This document shows, one piece after another, positions 32,212 through 42,400 of a DNA stretch of 64,000 nucleotides. Both the position numbers and the translations under genes were made by a program. Origin of the DNA: a candidate division Hyd24-12 bacterium UBA6080 (lineage in GTDB: Bacteria > Fermentibacterota > Fermentibacteria > Fermentibacterales > JCC-6); the NCBI GenBank assembly GCA_002436025.1, contig DIXM01000004.1, forward strand, positions 15,896 to 79,895, given 5' to 3'. The notes beneath the pieces are model-generated. The model saw only the letters and a list, made by a program, of their open reading frames with translations, ran no database searches and was not told the DNA's origin. How positions within the stretch are numbered: the first letter of the stretch is position 1; each line of letters begins with the position of its first letter.

Positions 32212-33219
32212 TCAGTACTTTTTGCCAAAAACGAACTCAAGTGTTCCCCTCGCCAATCCCAGTCCAAGAATCGTCATGTCCAGAACGCACATGAGTGCCA
32301 ATCCCGGAATGACATGCGCAGGAAAGTGCCTCTTTGCTGCGAAGAAAAAGCCGGTGTGGCACAGCAGCGCGGGGACAAGCAGTCCGGGGAAAAGCAGCAG
32401 CCCGATCCGTCCGGTCACTGAAGCCGAAAGCAGAGCGAACCATGCAAGCATTGTCAGAATGATGGAGAGCACGACCCATCTGCTGTGATGGGTCCCGGTT
32501 TCATGAACGTTCATGTATCGGGCCAGCAGTCTCTGCTTTATCTGTCTCCATCCGGATTTCGCCTGCGCCATCGCCATTCTATGACGCCTGATGGCGAAGG
32601 TGGTGGCGGTATACCGGGCCAGGTGGGTAACCTGAAGCGAGGTATCAAGGTAGATAACGCCGCCCGAATCAGCCATTGTGTAACCGAACTCCTCGTCCTC
32701 TACAGTTGGTTCTGGAATGCACTCGTTGAACCCTCCCATCCCCAGGAACACCTGGAGCCTCACCGCAACGCACCAGGTGGCGAAAATCGCTGAATTGCCG
32801 CTTTCAAGCCTGCCCATGGAGTGATGGTAGTAGAAATTCTGATACTGAGTAACAAGACCTCTCCCCGGACAGTCCGGAGTGTAGATGGTCTGAACGGCGG
32901 ATATTGAAGTATTATTAAAGTGAATAGCAACTAATTCCAGAAGATTATCTGGGATAAGCACGTCAGCATCAAGAAAAACAACAATATCACCTTTGGCTGC
33001 ACTTGCTCCAAGGTTTCGTGCTGCTGCGGGTCCCACATTCTCAGCAAGACACAAGACCTTTGCCCCACCTGCCCTGGCCAGCACCACAGTGTTGTCGGAG
33101 GAAAAGTCATCCACCACAATTGTTTCCAGGGGGGGCGACGATTGTGCGCTAATTGCATCAAGGCATTGCGAGATAGTTCGGCCGGCATTCCATGCCGGGA
33201 TGACCACCGAAATACTCAA
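32212..33219 (-). CDS. Family 2 glycosyltransferase with C-terminal membrane helices
   Basis: A 335-aa GT-A enzyme: MSISVVIPAWNAGRTI, IVVDDFSSDNTVVLARA, VVFLDADVLIP and GGFNECIPEPTVEDEEFG are the family motifs, with three helices in the last 100 residues. It shares architecture with the enzyme at 27628, including the rare FYYHH block, so the two are paralogues. TTG start at 33219 with AAGGA about 10 nt upstream. AT content in the N-terminal codons is higher than in neighbouring genes. Confidence 0.82.
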   Translation of the reverse strand: MSISVVIPAWNAGRTISQCLDAISAQSSPPLETIVVDDFSSDNTVVLARAGGAKVLCLAENVGPAAARNLGASAAKGDIVVFLDADVLIPDNLLELVAIHFNNTSISAVQTIYTPDCPGRGLVTQYQNFYYHHSMGRLESGNSAIFATWCVAVRLQVFLGMGGFNECIPEPTVEDEEFGYTMADSGGVIYLDTSLQVTHLARYTATTFAIRRHRMAMAQAKSGWRQIKQRLLARYMNVHETGTHHSRWVVLSIILTMLAWFALLSASVTGRIGLLLFPGLLVPALLCHTGFFFAAKRHFPAHVIPGLALMCVLDMTILGLGLARGTLEFVFGKKY

Positions 33220-33259
33220 GCTTCAAGTCCTTTTCCTGTCAGGGTTTCTTGAGGTCGGT

Positions 33260-33332
33260 ATTATATTTCTTTCAGATGAAAAGGCCTGTGATTCATCGAA
33301 CCTGTTGACGACCACCGTTGCTGATGAATCAC
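33260..33332 (-). promoter_or_regulatory. Possible promoter/operator region of the GT2 gene
   Basis: A minus-strand TATAAT (33260-33265) lies 41 bp before the TTG start. Upstream is a 10-bp inverted repeat, GTGATTCATC (33288-33297) and GATGAATCAC (33323-33332), with a 25-nt loop, in the 174-bp gap to the next divergent gene. No good -35 was found. Confidence 0.3.
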
Positions 33333-33393
33333 GAGACATTTGCTTCAAGAGGCACTCGGTTCCATCTTTCCATATCCCGCCACCGGAGGTTGA

Positions 33394-34182
33394 ATGATGC
33401 GAGATCTATGGCCCGAGGCCCTTCTCGCTGTTCTTTTTCTTGCGGGTGACCTGTTTTTCAGCGGGACCGCCGCAGCTGCAGCGGGAGCTTCGGCCGGTGT
33501 TATCGCATACATGGCATCTGTTATCGCAGGTCGGCGCAAACCCATTCTTCTTCTCGAGGGGCTCGTGCTTTCGTCTCTCACGCTCATCGCCGTTGTCACA
33601 TCGTTTCCCGGTGGTGCCTTTGCCCTCTCCGAGATCGCACTGGGCCTGTTCCTTCTCGTCTCCGGGTTGAGGGGCAAACCGGCGCTGACAGCAATGGCCG
33701 GGTCGCTCGGCCGTGGGATGATCCCTGAAAGAGAGGGATCGATACTCTCGGCATTCGCCGGCGGGGCCTTTCTCTTTCATGGCGCTGTGTCGGCAGTGCT
33801 GGCCGTGCTCGGTCATGGGGCAACCCTGCTCAGCATTGCCATCATGCTTCCCGTGTTTTTGGCGACCGGTGCCCTTTCCGGACGCAGACTGAGGGAGATC
33901 AGGAAACAGCTGCTGCCGGTGCTCGAGGGGGATGACGACAGGATGTTTCTTTCCACCGGTGGAGTAAGGTTGGGAGAGGTGAGGTTGCATGGGGAGGGAA
34001 CCGCTGCCGTCGTGGAAGTGGTCGACTTGGAACCGGGCAACCTGCCTCTTCTTGAGAAGGCTCTTGCCCGCCTTGGTCACCGCTCGGTTCTTGTCACGGT
34101 CTGGCCCCACGATACCCTGATGCTTTCAATGAACGGGTATGTTGCTGCAGGTCCGAACTGGCGAAAGATACTGCGCTGCTAG
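33394..34182 (+). CDS. Hypothetical membrane protein with cytosolic C-terminal domain
   Basis: A 262-aa protein with about six hydrophobic helices up to residue 165, then a soluble alpha/beta part (GGVRLGEVRLHGEGTAAVVEVVDLEPGN, quoted here as GGVRLGEVRLHGEG and AAVVEVVDLEPGN). The membrane part distantly recalls YciB-type septation proteins in helix layout (LWPEALLAVLFLAGDLFFSG), but no signature is clear. Function unknown. GGAGG 4 nt before the ATG supports the start. It stands alone upstream of the 2-oxoacid oxidoreductase genes. Confidence 0.7.
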   Translation: MMRDLWPEALLAVLFLAGDLFFSGTAAAAAGASAGVIAYMASVIAGRRKPILLLEGLVLSSLTLIAVVTSFPGGAFALSEIALGLFLLVSGLRGKPALTAMAGSLGRGMIPEREGSILSAFAGGAFLFHGAVSAVLAVLGHGATLLSIAIMLPVFLATGALSGRRLREIRKQLLPVLEGDDDRMFLSTGGVRLGEVRLHGEGTAAVVEVVDLEPGNLPLLEKALARLGHRSVLVTVWPHDTLMLSMNGYVAAGPNWRKILRC

Positions 34183-34239
34183 CGATCATCGCGTCACGAC
34201 CCGGTCGAGCCGCCCCGATCCCCTGAAAACCGGATTGAG

Positions 34240-34267
34240 TTGACTTGCCTGCGGCGCTCTGTAATCT
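34240..34267 (+). promoter_or_regulatory. Possible promoter of the 2-oxoacid oxidoreductase operon
   Basis: TTGACT (-35), 16-bp spacer, TAATCT (-10, weak), about 65 bp before the ferredoxin-subunit GTG. Confidence 0.3.
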
Positions 34268-34331
34268 TATGAATTCTATATTCCATTGTGTTTTCTTTCA
34301 GCCGATTCCCACAGCAAGGGAGGTCCACGAA

Positions 34332-34571
34332 GTGACCATCTATCCGTGTCCCGAGATCAACTCGGACGAGTGCAAGGGTTGCGGTCTTTGCGTAGCAGCC
34401 TGTCCGAAGAAAGTGCTCGTGATCTCAGAAAAGCTCAACTCCAAGGGGTACCACTATTGCGCCTACGTCGGGGAAGGTTGCATAGGGTGCGGGAATTGTT
34501 TCTACAACTGTCCCGAGCCTGGTGCGGTGACCGTTTACCTCAAGGATTTCCAGCCCCGAAAGGAGGCGTAG
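34332..34571 (+). CDS. vorD: 2-oxoacid:ferredoxin oxidoreductase, ferredoxin (delta) subunit
   Basis: A 79-aa 2x[4Fe-4S] ferredoxin-like subunit with CKGCGLCVAACP and CIGCGNCFYNCP. It passes electrons from the thiamine-pyrophosphate centre to soluble ferredoxin. The start is GTG at 34332, with GGGAGG 8 nt upstream; the longer frame from 34245 adds unrelated residues. First gene of the D, A, fused BC operon; 1 bp before the alpha subunit. The gene name follows the closeness of the alpha subunit to VorB and is tentative between VOR and KOR. Confidence 0.88.
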   Translation: MTIYPCPEINSDECKGCGLCVAACPKKVLVISEKLNSKGYHYCAYVGEGCIGCGNCFYNCPEPGAVTVYLKDFQPRKEA

Positions 34572-34572
34572 C

Positions 34573-35625
34573 ATGGCCAAAATGCTCATGAAGGGCAACC
34601 ATGCGGCCGTTTACGGTGCTGTCATGGCCGGATGCACTGCGTACTACGGCTACCCGATCACACCCGCGAGCGAGATCGCCGAAGCAGCAGCCAGCATAAT
34701 GCCCAAGCTTGACAGGACCTTTCTTCAGGCCGAGAGCGAGATAGCGGCGATCAACATGGTTTACGGCGCTGCGGGAAGCGGATGCAGGACCATGACCGCC
34801 AGTTCGGGACCCGGCATAAGCCTGAAAATGGAGGGTCTGTCCTACTGCGCAGGATCAGCGCTTCCGTGCGTGATAGTCGACATCATGCGGGGAGGTCCCG
34901 GACTTGGCAACATCGGTCCCGAGCAGAGCGACTACAACCAGGTGGTCAAGGGAGGCGGTCACGGCAACTTCCGCAACCTCGTGCTGGCCCCCAACTGCTG
35001 TCAGGAGATGTGCGACTTCACCAAGCTCGCCTTTGAGCTGGCGGACAAATACAGGAATCCGGTGTTCGTCCTCACGGACGGGGTCGTCGGCCAGATGATG
35101 GAGGCCGTTGAGATACCCGAACCCGTAAACTCCATACCCGACAGGTCTTCCTGGGCGGTTTACGGAACGCCCCTGCACAAGAACCTTATCAACTCCATCT
35201 ACCTCGACCACGATGACCTTGAGGAGTGGAACAGGAAGCTACTGGCCAAGTATGAATCCGCAAAGGCTTCGGAAGTCCGGTTCGAGGAATACAGGATGGA
35301 AGACGCCAAGATAGCTGTGATAGGGTATGGATGCGTCAGCCGGGTGCTTCGGAACACGGTCGACGCAGCCCGGGAAAGGGGCATAAAGCTTGGTCTGTTC
35401 AGACCCATTACGCTCTTCCCGTTCCCGGAGAAGCAGATCGGAGCCCTTCCCACGCGCGGCGTGGAAAAAGTGCTTACCGTCGAGCTTTCCACCGGCCAGA
35501 TGGTGGACGATGTGAATCTGGCCCTTCAGGGCACCTTAAAGAGTGACCTTTACTTCCGCCTTGGCGGCAATGTTCCTTCCGCTCTTGAGATCCTCGACAG
35601 GATTTCCGAGCTTTACGGGGTGTAG
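34573..35625 (+). CDS. vorB: 2-oxoacid:ferredoxin oxidoreductase, alpha subunit (VorB/KorA-like)
   Basis: A 350-aa pyrimidine-binding subunit. LMKGNHAAVYGAVMAGCTAY, YGYPITPASEIAE, FLQAESEIAAINMVYGAAG (two separate motifs) and MRGGPGLGNIGPEQSDY are typical of 3-methyl-2-oxobutanoate (branched-chain) ferredoxin oxidoreductase. The enzyme decarboxylates a 2-oxoacid to an acyl-CoA and reduces ferredoxin, a main energy step when amino acids are fermented. Between the ferredoxin and fused beta-gamma genes with 1-2 bp gaps. Confidence 0.92.
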   Translation: MAKMLMKGNHAAVYGAVMAGCTAYYGYPITPASEIAEAAASIMPKLDRTFLQAESEIAAINMVYGAAGSGCRTMTASSGPGISLKMEGLSYCAGSALPCVIVDIMRGGPGLGNIGPEQSDYNQVVKGGGHGNFRNLVLAPNCCQEMCDFTKLAFELADKYRNPVFVLTDGVVGQMMEAVEIPEPVNSIPDRSSWAVYGTPLHKNLINSIYLDHDDLEEWNRKLLAKYESAKASEVRFEEYRMEDAKIAVIGYGCVSRVLRNTVDAARERGIKLGLFRPITLFPFPEKQIGALPTRGVEKVLTVELSTGQMVDDVNLALQGTLKSDLYFRLGGNVPSALEILDRISELYGV

Positions 35626-35627
35626 CC

Positions 35628-37067
35628 ATGGAAAAGAAAACAGTACTCAGAAAACCCAAGGGGTTCCTCGACGTTTACAAACACAAACCCGGGGCAGAGA
35701 AGGACAGAACCCACTACTGCCCGGGTTGCGGCCATGGCATACTTCACAAGCTCATCGCCGAGGCCATGGAAGACCTTGAGATTATTGACAGCACAATACT
35801 CATCAGCCCCGTTGGCTGCAGCGTTTTCGCCTACTACTACTTCGACGGCGGCCACTTCCAGGTTGCCCACGGAAGGGCTCCAGCCGTGGCGACTGCCGTT
35901 AGCCGTGCAAACCCCGACAAGGTCGTCATCAGCTATCAGGGCGACGGCGATCTGGCGGCCATAGGCGCGAACAACATCCTCCAGGCGGCGAACCGCGGTG
36001 AGAACATCGCGGTGTTCTTCGTGAACAACGCCATCTACGGTATGACCGGTGGCCAAATGGCTCCAACGACCCTTGAGGGCCAGAAGACCACCACCACCCC
36101 CTACGGAAGAAACCTTCATACCGACGGCTACCCAATCCGGATGGCTGAGATAATCGCTCAGCTCGATGCGCCGGTTTTCGTTACCAGAGTGTCGCTTCAT
36201 AATCCCGCCAACATCAGGAAAACACGAGCCGCCGTTCGCCAGGCGCTGCAGAATGCCAAAGAGCACAAGGGGTTCCAGTTCGTGGAGGTTCTTTCCACCT
36301 GCCCGAGCGGATGGAAACAGGATCCGGTGGATTCCATGAAGTGGGTTGAGGAGCACATGATCCCGGTTTTCCCGCTGGGCGTTCTGAGGGATAGCAGTGC
36401 CGAAGCAAGTGTGATAACCCGAGCCGAACCAATCGTCGATCCCGCCCGGGTGATCGAGAAACTCGGGCTTGCCAAGGGACCCTCCGTCACTTTCAGCAGG
36501 GGGGAGATCGCGCCCGAGTACTCGAAAATGTCGATAAGGGTCGCCGGCTTCGGGGGGCAGGGAATAATGTCGACGGGCCAGATACTGGCGCAGGTTGCCA
36601 TGGAGTACGGATACAACGTCTCCTGGCTTCCAAGTTACGGGCCTGAGATGCGGGGCGGCACGGCAAACTGCTCTGTGAACATCCAGGATGAAACCATTGG
36701 CGGTGCCGAAGCCGTGAACCCGAACATGGTCATAGCCATGAACCGTCCCAGCATGGAAAAGTTCGAAAAAGCTCTCATACCGGGTGGTTCACTTGTCTAC
36801 AACAGCACCCTGATAGAAGTGAAACCGGTGCGAAGCGATATCAGGATCTTTGCGGTGCCGGTCACCGGGCTGGCGGACGAGTTGGGCGACACCAGGGTCC
36901 AGAGCATGGTAAGTGTCGGCGCTTACGCTGCCGTTACGGGCATGTTCAAATCCGAGGACATCGTGGGGTTGCTTCCACAGGTGTTCAAGGGAAGAAAACA
37001 GGAGATCATCGACCTGAACGCCAGGGCTGTTCGAGCCGGATACGATTTTGTGAAGAACAGCTTCTGA
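35628..37067 (+). CDS. 2-oxoacid:ferredoxin oxidoreductase, fused beta and gamma subunits
   Basis: A 479-aa fusion. Residues 1-285 are the TPP-binding beta subunit (HYCPGCGHGILHKL, SYQGDGDLAAIGANN with the Mg-TPP GDG). Residues about 300-479 are the gamma subunit (VAGFGGQGIMSTGQILA, SYGPEMRGGTANCSVNI). In most organisms these are separate genes; the fusion removes one cistron. It completes a D-A-BC complex and is followed by a strong hairpin. Substrate: 2-oxoacid, likely branched-chain or 2-oxoglutarate. Confidence 0.92.
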   Translation: MEKKTVLRKPKGFLDVYKHKPGAEKDRTHYCPGCGHGILHKLIAEAMEDLEIIDSTILISPVGCSVFAYYYFDGGHFQVAHGRAPAVATAVSRANPDKVVISYQGDGDLAAIGANNILQAANRGENIAVFFVNNAIYGMTGGQMAPTTLEGQKTTTTPYGRNLHTDGYPIRMAEIIAQLDAPVFVTRVSLHNPANIRKTRAAVRQALQNAKEHKGFQFVEVLSTCPSGWKQDPVDSMKWVEEHMIPVFPLGVLRDSSAEASVITRAEPIVDPARVIEKLGLAKGPSVTFSRGEIAPEYSKMSIRVAGFGGQGIMSTGQILAQVAMEYGYNVSWLPSYGPEMRGGTANCSVNIQDETIGGAEAVNPNMVIAMNRPSMEKFEKALIPGGSLVYNSTLIEVKPVRSDIRIFAVPVTGLADELGDTRVQSMVSVGAYAAVTGMFKSEDIVGLLPQVFKGRKQEIIDLNARAVRAGYDFVKNSF

Positions 37068-37076
37068 GGAACTTTG

Positions 37077-37109
37077 CCAGTCCGGGAACCGTTGCGGTTC
37101 CCGGACTGG
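37077..37109 (+). terminator. Strong hairpin after the 2-oxoacid oxidoreductase operon
   Basis: A perfect 15-bp stem (CCAGTCCGGGAACCG with CGGTTCCCGGACTGG) and 3-nt loop, beginning 10 nt after the stop. Only a short TTTT follows about 10 nt later, so it may also stabilise the mRNA end. Confidence 0.7.
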
Positions 37110-37190
37110 TCCCGGAAGCTTTTGTAACGATTCAAGCCGCATGCTGGTACCGTGCGGGAGTTGCCGTTTTCATAAAAAAGGGAGTCCGTG

Positions 37191-38267
37191 ATGAGTAAGA
37201 AAATGTTTCCGCTTATGGTCGCAGTGCTTCCCTTTGCTGTGTTCGGCTACGGGTACCCCGCTTCGTTTGGTCTTGGAACCAGCCTCGCGGGGCTTGATGC
37301 CGTAACAGCATCCACGGGTGGCGTATCCTCGATCGATGTCGGGGGCTCTTCACTGATGCTGAACCCATCCGGACTTGGTCTTCTCAGGACTGCTCGGGTT
37401 CAGGCCGGAGTTGGTCCAGTGCTCAGCAAGGAGTCGGTGGAGACGCCTTACGGGATCTTCAACATCTCTTCAATCGCCCTGGGTTCAGTGGGCTTCACAG
37501 CGGCATTCCCATTGTCCGATGGCCTTGGAGCCGGCCTTGGTTTTGTCAGACGCTCGGATTTCACGTACACCGGCGAGTACTACGAAACTACAATTGAAGG
37601 CGCGGATACCGTAATCGTGTTTGAACAGCAGAACAACAGCGGCAGTGTCTGGGACGCATCGGCCGGTATCGGAACACGGCTTTTGAATGGCCTCTATGCC
37701 GGCGCAGCAGTCGGTTACCTTTTTGGAAGCGGAACGCTGGATTACTTCCATGACACTTCCATCGATACAGCCTATTCCATCGTTGAAACCTGGGATGAAA
37801 GCGCTCTGGCCTACAGGGCCGGACTTACAGCGGTCATCAAAAGGGCAAGGTTTGGTGCGGCGTATTCCAGCGGAATGGACAAGTACCCCTCAAGGGCTTC
37901 GTTCGGCGCGGTCCTTGGCGACATGTCCGCGTGGGAGCCCTCCATCGGGGTGGATGCCGAGATCCAGTTCCCCGGCGACTCGACCAGATTCTCCGCCAGG
38001 GTCTTCGGGGGAACCCTTCTCTCCGGGAACGAATTCTACGGAAGGGCCTCGGTTTTCCTGTTCACGTCCCAGGGATCGGATGTCAGGCAGGGAACCGGTC
38101 TCTCCTTAGGCGCAAGCCTGAAGGTTGCGGCCCGGCTCGACCTCGACGCCGCGTTTTCATGGACTTCTGAGAAGCGAACCGGTGATGCTTTCGGTGGATA
38201 TGCCGAGCAGGCATCGGTAACCGACACCAATTCAGGCATAACCTTTGGAATGACCTGGAAGCCATAG
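37191..38267 (+). CDS. PorV/FadL-like outer-membrane beta-barrel protein
   Basis: A 358-aa protein with signal peptide (KKMFPLMVAVLPFAVFG) and a mature chain of alternating hydrophobic strands separated by short turns. TASTGGVSSIDVGGSSLML followed by NPSGLGLL is the NPAG-type motif of PorV/PorQ and related barrels. PorV shuttles type IX cargo to the cell surface in Bacteroidetes; here the role is inferred from three sorting-tail proteins in the window. ATG at 37191 has GGGAG 6 nt upstream. A diverged tandem paralogue follows 12 bp later. Confidence 0.75.
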   Translation: MSKKMFPLMVAVLPFAVFGYGYPASFGLGTSLAGLDAVTASTGGVSSIDVGGSSLMLNPSGLGLLRTARVQAGVGPVLSKESVETPYGIFNISSIALGSVGFTAAFPLSDGLGAGLGFVRRSDFTYTGEYYETTIEGADTVIVFEQQNNSGSVWDASAGIGTRLLNGLYAGAAVGYLFGSGTLDYFHDTSIDTAYSIVETWDESALAYRAGLTAVIKRARFGAAYSSGMDKYPSRASFGAVLGDMSAWEPSIGVDAEIQFPGDSTRFSARVFGGTLLSGNEFYGRASVFLFTSQGSDVRQGTGLSLGASLKVAARLDLDAAFSWTSEKRTGDAFGGYAEQASVTDTNSGITFGMTWKP

Positions 38268-38279
38268 GACGGAAAGAAC

Positions 38280-39347
38280 ATGAGACCCTTCTCCGCGATA
38301 CTTGCAGTTATTGTCATTTCAGGAGTTGGTTTTGGTTTCGGATACAACGACTCATTCACGAACGGAACCCCAATTCCGGGCATTACGGCCCGAGTGGCCT
38401 CCATAGGCGGGTTGAAGGCGCTGCCCACCATGACCCCGGCCGGTCTCTTCATGAATCCAGCTGAGCTCGGTCTTCTTGATGGTTACACCCTGAGCCTCGA
38501 CAGCGGCATGCTCAGATGGACCGAGACAGTGTTCGACATGCTGGGCGCAAACAGGGGCGGCCAGATCCTCGGTACCGCCACCGGAGCTCTTGCCGTCCGG
38601 ACAGGGCCGGTCGTTCTGGGCGCCGGAGCTGCCAAAGTCGCAGATTTTGACTATTCGGGAACTCACAACACATTCAACCCCTATTCCGGGAATCTCGATT
38701 CCGTTGAAGTGGCATATGTTTCCGGAAGCCAGTGGGAGTACCTGGCAGGAGCTTCATGCAGGCTTTTCAGGGGGGTGTTCGGGGGATTTTCCGCTGGTGT
38801 GAGGACGATCGCCGCCGACTATGACTACTTCCTCAGCGACAAGACTTTCGGAGGGACCGACTCAACAGCCCTGTGGTCACTGTCGGGTAACGAATTCTGC
38901 TGGCACGCGGGGCTGGTGACCTCATCCGACCTGGCGTCCGCAGGGATCTCATACTCCTCAGGTTCCGAGTACTTCTACCCCTCCCTTGCCTTTGGCGGAA
39001 GCATTGTCTCCCCCCACATAAACAACACCCGGACCGGTTTTGAGGCGGAGATAGTCCGTCCCTTCTTCAGGAATGATTTCACGGGGAAGCTTTTCATTGA
39101 GTCACCCCTCACCGCCCAGTTTGATATCCGCACTGCGGTCACCTTTAACGAGAGTTACCAGTCCAGCAGAACCAGCCTTGGTTTCAGCCTGGGTGGCGGT
39201 TACAGGTTCGGTGAGAAGCTCGATGTGTCGGTCGGCTGCCTGCTCAGTTCAAGAAGCAGGAGCGGTGGCGCCTTTCCCGGTGAGGATGCTGACAAGATAG
39301 AGGACTCCACCATTTCCCTGGTGGCGGGGGCTGTATACGCGATCTGA
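38280..39347 (+). CDS. PorV/FadL-like outer-membrane beta-barrel protein (tandem paralogue)
   Basis: A 355-aa protein, signal peptide MRPFSAILAVIVISGVGFGFG, then a barrel-like mature chain. The PorV-type block is VASIGGLKALPTMTPAGLFM with NPAELGLLDG; final strands (SLVAGAVYAI) end in the aromatic/hydrophobic pattern of outer-membrane proteins. Same length and order of motifs as the preceding gene but low identity, suggesting an old duplication. ATG follows GGACGGAAAGAAC. Probably co-transcribed with its neighbour. Confidence 0.72.
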   Translation: MRPFSAILAVIVISGVGFGFGYNDSFTNGTPIPGITARVASIGGLKALPTMTPAGLFMNPAELGLLDGYTLSLDSGMLRWTETVFDMLGANRGGQILGTATGALAVRTGPVVLGAGAAKVADFDYSGTHNTFNPYSGNLDSVEVAYVSGSQWEYLAGASCRLFRGVFGGFSAGVRTIAADYDYFLSDKTFGGTDSTALWSLSGNEFCWHAGLVTSSDLASAGISYSSGSEYFYPSLAFGGSIVSPHINNTRTGFEAEIVRPFFRNDFTGKLFIESPLTAQFDIRTAVTFNESYQSSRTSLGFSLGGGYRFGEKLDVSVGCLLSSRSRSGGAFPGEDADKIEDSTISLVAGAVYAI

Positions 39348-39424
39348 AAAGAAGCAGCAGATAACACTCCACGAAAGGGCATCGGTACCTGGCCGGCCCG
39401 TTTTTGATGCCGGGAGCTGAATTG

Positions 39425-42400
39425 ATGCAGAACGGAGCCAACGGGTGGGTCAGGATCGCCTGCAACAGGCTGACGGGCTCACTCAGCGTTTCAGGTGACT
39501 GCCTGGGAGTACTCGGCACATCACCTGAGACTCTCTCCCTCGCTGCTGACGCGAGACCATTTCTTCCTTCCGTAGTCAGGCGTGCCCTTGAGGACACGTC
39601 CGTTCCGTTCCGTGAGGACAGGCAGGCCGGGCTTATCGTAACCACCACAGAGAGTTTGTCTGAAGTGGTTGTTGTTGTGGCGATGATCAGGGAGGAGATC
39701 GATTCGGTCTACCCTGATCTTCCCGCCGGGGTGATCTCCATCGACCATGCAGGTTTGGTACGGCACTGCAACCGTGCAATGGTGGAGATGTTCGGTATCG
39801 ATGCCCAGGGCTCAATAGGGTCAGAGGTATCCAGGGTCCTTCCACAGCCCGTGCTGTACAGCTGGGGCAGCGTGATAAAGTCTGTGATGATGGGCCATCA
39901 GGTAAAGGTGGAATTCCTGCCCGTGGCGGGCCGCAAGAATTCCGGGATGCTTGTCAGGGGCGGCGCCGGTATCGTCGGCCTTTTCCATGACATCACAGAA
40001 GCCCTTGAGACCGAGAAAAGGCTCAGGGCCGTTCAGAAGATGAACCAGGCCATTTTCAGCGCCAGTGAGGCCGGTATTCTGATGTTCGATGCCAAGGGAA
40101 GGATCCTTCTGGCGAACAGGGCAATGGCCAGGATCACCGGCATGAGCAACAGCCTTGTCGGAATGCATGTGATGGAAGTCTTTCCCGATGAGTGTCTCAA
40201 GTGGGTGGACAGATCTTCAAAGAAGCTTCTTGCCCGCCCCGGAAAAGGCGCCACAAGCGGTGACATGGAGTGGATGAACTCCTCCGGTGAGACACGTGTC
40301 GTCAGGCTCTCCCTGCAGTCCATTACTGATGATTCCGGCATAGTCACCCACGTGATGGGTTATGTGGATGACATAACCGATCAGGTTCAGGGCATGAAGA
40401 GGCTTGAAACCCTGGGTCGCAGCCTTGACTACATGGGAAGGCTCACCGCCCTTCTTCCGGGATCAGGCCGACAGGACTCCGGAAGCGCAGGGCTCATCCG
40501 GGAAATACTGGAAGCCGATGCCATTGCTGTCTACATCAACGATCCATTTTCGGGCCTGATACTTTCCGACGGCGATGGCGCCTGGCCGGACGGGCTCCCC
40601 CCGGGCGATTACGCTGAATTGAGGCTGTCACCGTTTGCCGGTTACGAGGAAGGGTTCCGGATGCTTACCGGTGAAAGGCTCGGTGTTCTGAAAGGGCTTT
40701 TTGCCAGGGGGCTCGTTTATACCCTTGGCGGGGCGGACAATCCCTTGGGTTACATCGTGGCCCTGTACAGCACGGATCAGACCGCCATGCACCGGGAGGC
40801 GTCCGTTGGCGAGCTTGCAGCAGCCCTTCTCACGTCGGGTCTTCTTCTGCACAGGGAGCACAGTGAAAGCGAAAAACTCGCCTACCTGCTCAGGGGAAGG
40901 GACCGTTTTCTTGAGGACCTCTTCCTCAAGCTTCCACTGCCCGCCTTCCTGTTCAGTGAATCCGGAGAAGTCCTTCTCTGGAATGACGACATGACGCTCA
41001 TGGCGGGAGAGGACGCCATCTCCCAGACAGTTCAAAGGCAGCAACGCAGCCTTGAGCGAATGCTTGCCGGTGCGGGAAGCCTGTCGGATGTTCTGCGGCG
41101 CTTCTCCAGGGGGGAATCCATAATCCAGCACTCCTTCACTCCCGTGACCGGAGAGCCGAAGGAAGGGTACATCCTGCAGCTGCGAAAGGTCAGGTCCTTC
41201 GGAAGGGGAACCGATGAATCGTGCTTTCTCGCGGCGGTACTGCCCGAGGATGGTTCCCAGCCCGAGGCATGCGCCTCTTCAAGGCTTCTGGGAAGCCTCA
41301 TCGATGTGTACGAGGGCAGTGAGCCCGAGAAGGTCATGCGCAGGGCAGCGCTGGGTGCCATGAAGCTTTCGGGAGCAGAGGCCGTCAGACTCACCGTGGA
41401 CAGGGTGGGGCAGGTTCAGATCCCCCCGGACGACTGGAAGACAGACGCCGACTGGGAGTCCGAGGTGAAACTCGATGGCGACAGGCTTGCCTTTCAGTTC
41501 ATTGGCGGCGGAAGAACTTCCCACATCGATGTGCTTGGAAAGTCGCTTCTCAGGATAATGGGCCGAATGAACTCCGTGCTTTCCCCCACGGCGCTGGAAA
41601 AGATCACCGGCGTCCCGGGTGGCCTTCTGATGGTTACCGACTCCCACGGGAAAGTCCTTTTTTCGAATTGGCCCAGGATCGTATTCGGAGACAGGAGCTT
41701 CGCCACCATCGAAGGTCTTCTGGGTGAAGCGCCTTCCTGGGATGTTCTCGCCTCGTTGCGCGCTGTCGGGAAATGCGTGTGGCAGCATTCCAGCGTGGGT
41801 CCCGTAAGGGGTATCGCCCTTTCCCGGGAGTCCTTCGCAAGGACGCTCTGGTACCCCGACAGCTGCCTTGAAAGCACAGAGACAGGTGAAGACGAAAGCC
41901 GGCTTTCGCTTGTCCTTGTGGAGTTCCTGCTCGCCTACGTACGCAGGGCCCGTTCTTCGATGGAAGCCATGAAGGAGATGCTGGAGGGCAGGGACGCTCT
42001 GGGCAACCTGTCCAACACGCTCATTCTCGACCACGGATCGGCTCATGACGTTCTCGAGGTCCTAAGGATAACGATAGGTGCAACCTCGGCAAAAGCGAGA
42101 CCCATGACTGTTGAGGAGTGCCTTCATGTCGCTTCCGGTTTCCTGAGAAGCTCGGGGGTAAGGGTTCCCGACATGACCATCCCCGACGTGCTGCCCCATG
42201 TGGTTGTCGACCCTGAATGGACAGGAAGGGTCATGGCAAGACTGCTTTGTATGGCCGGTAACCGTGAAGGCTGCATCGCGCTCGGAACGGAGGAGCGGTG
42301 GGTGACCATTGAGCTTCCGGTCTTTCTGGAGTCGGAGGAGATTCCCGACCCCGATGAAACGGCCGCCTGTCTCATGGAAAGCTTTCTGGACCAGAGGGTC

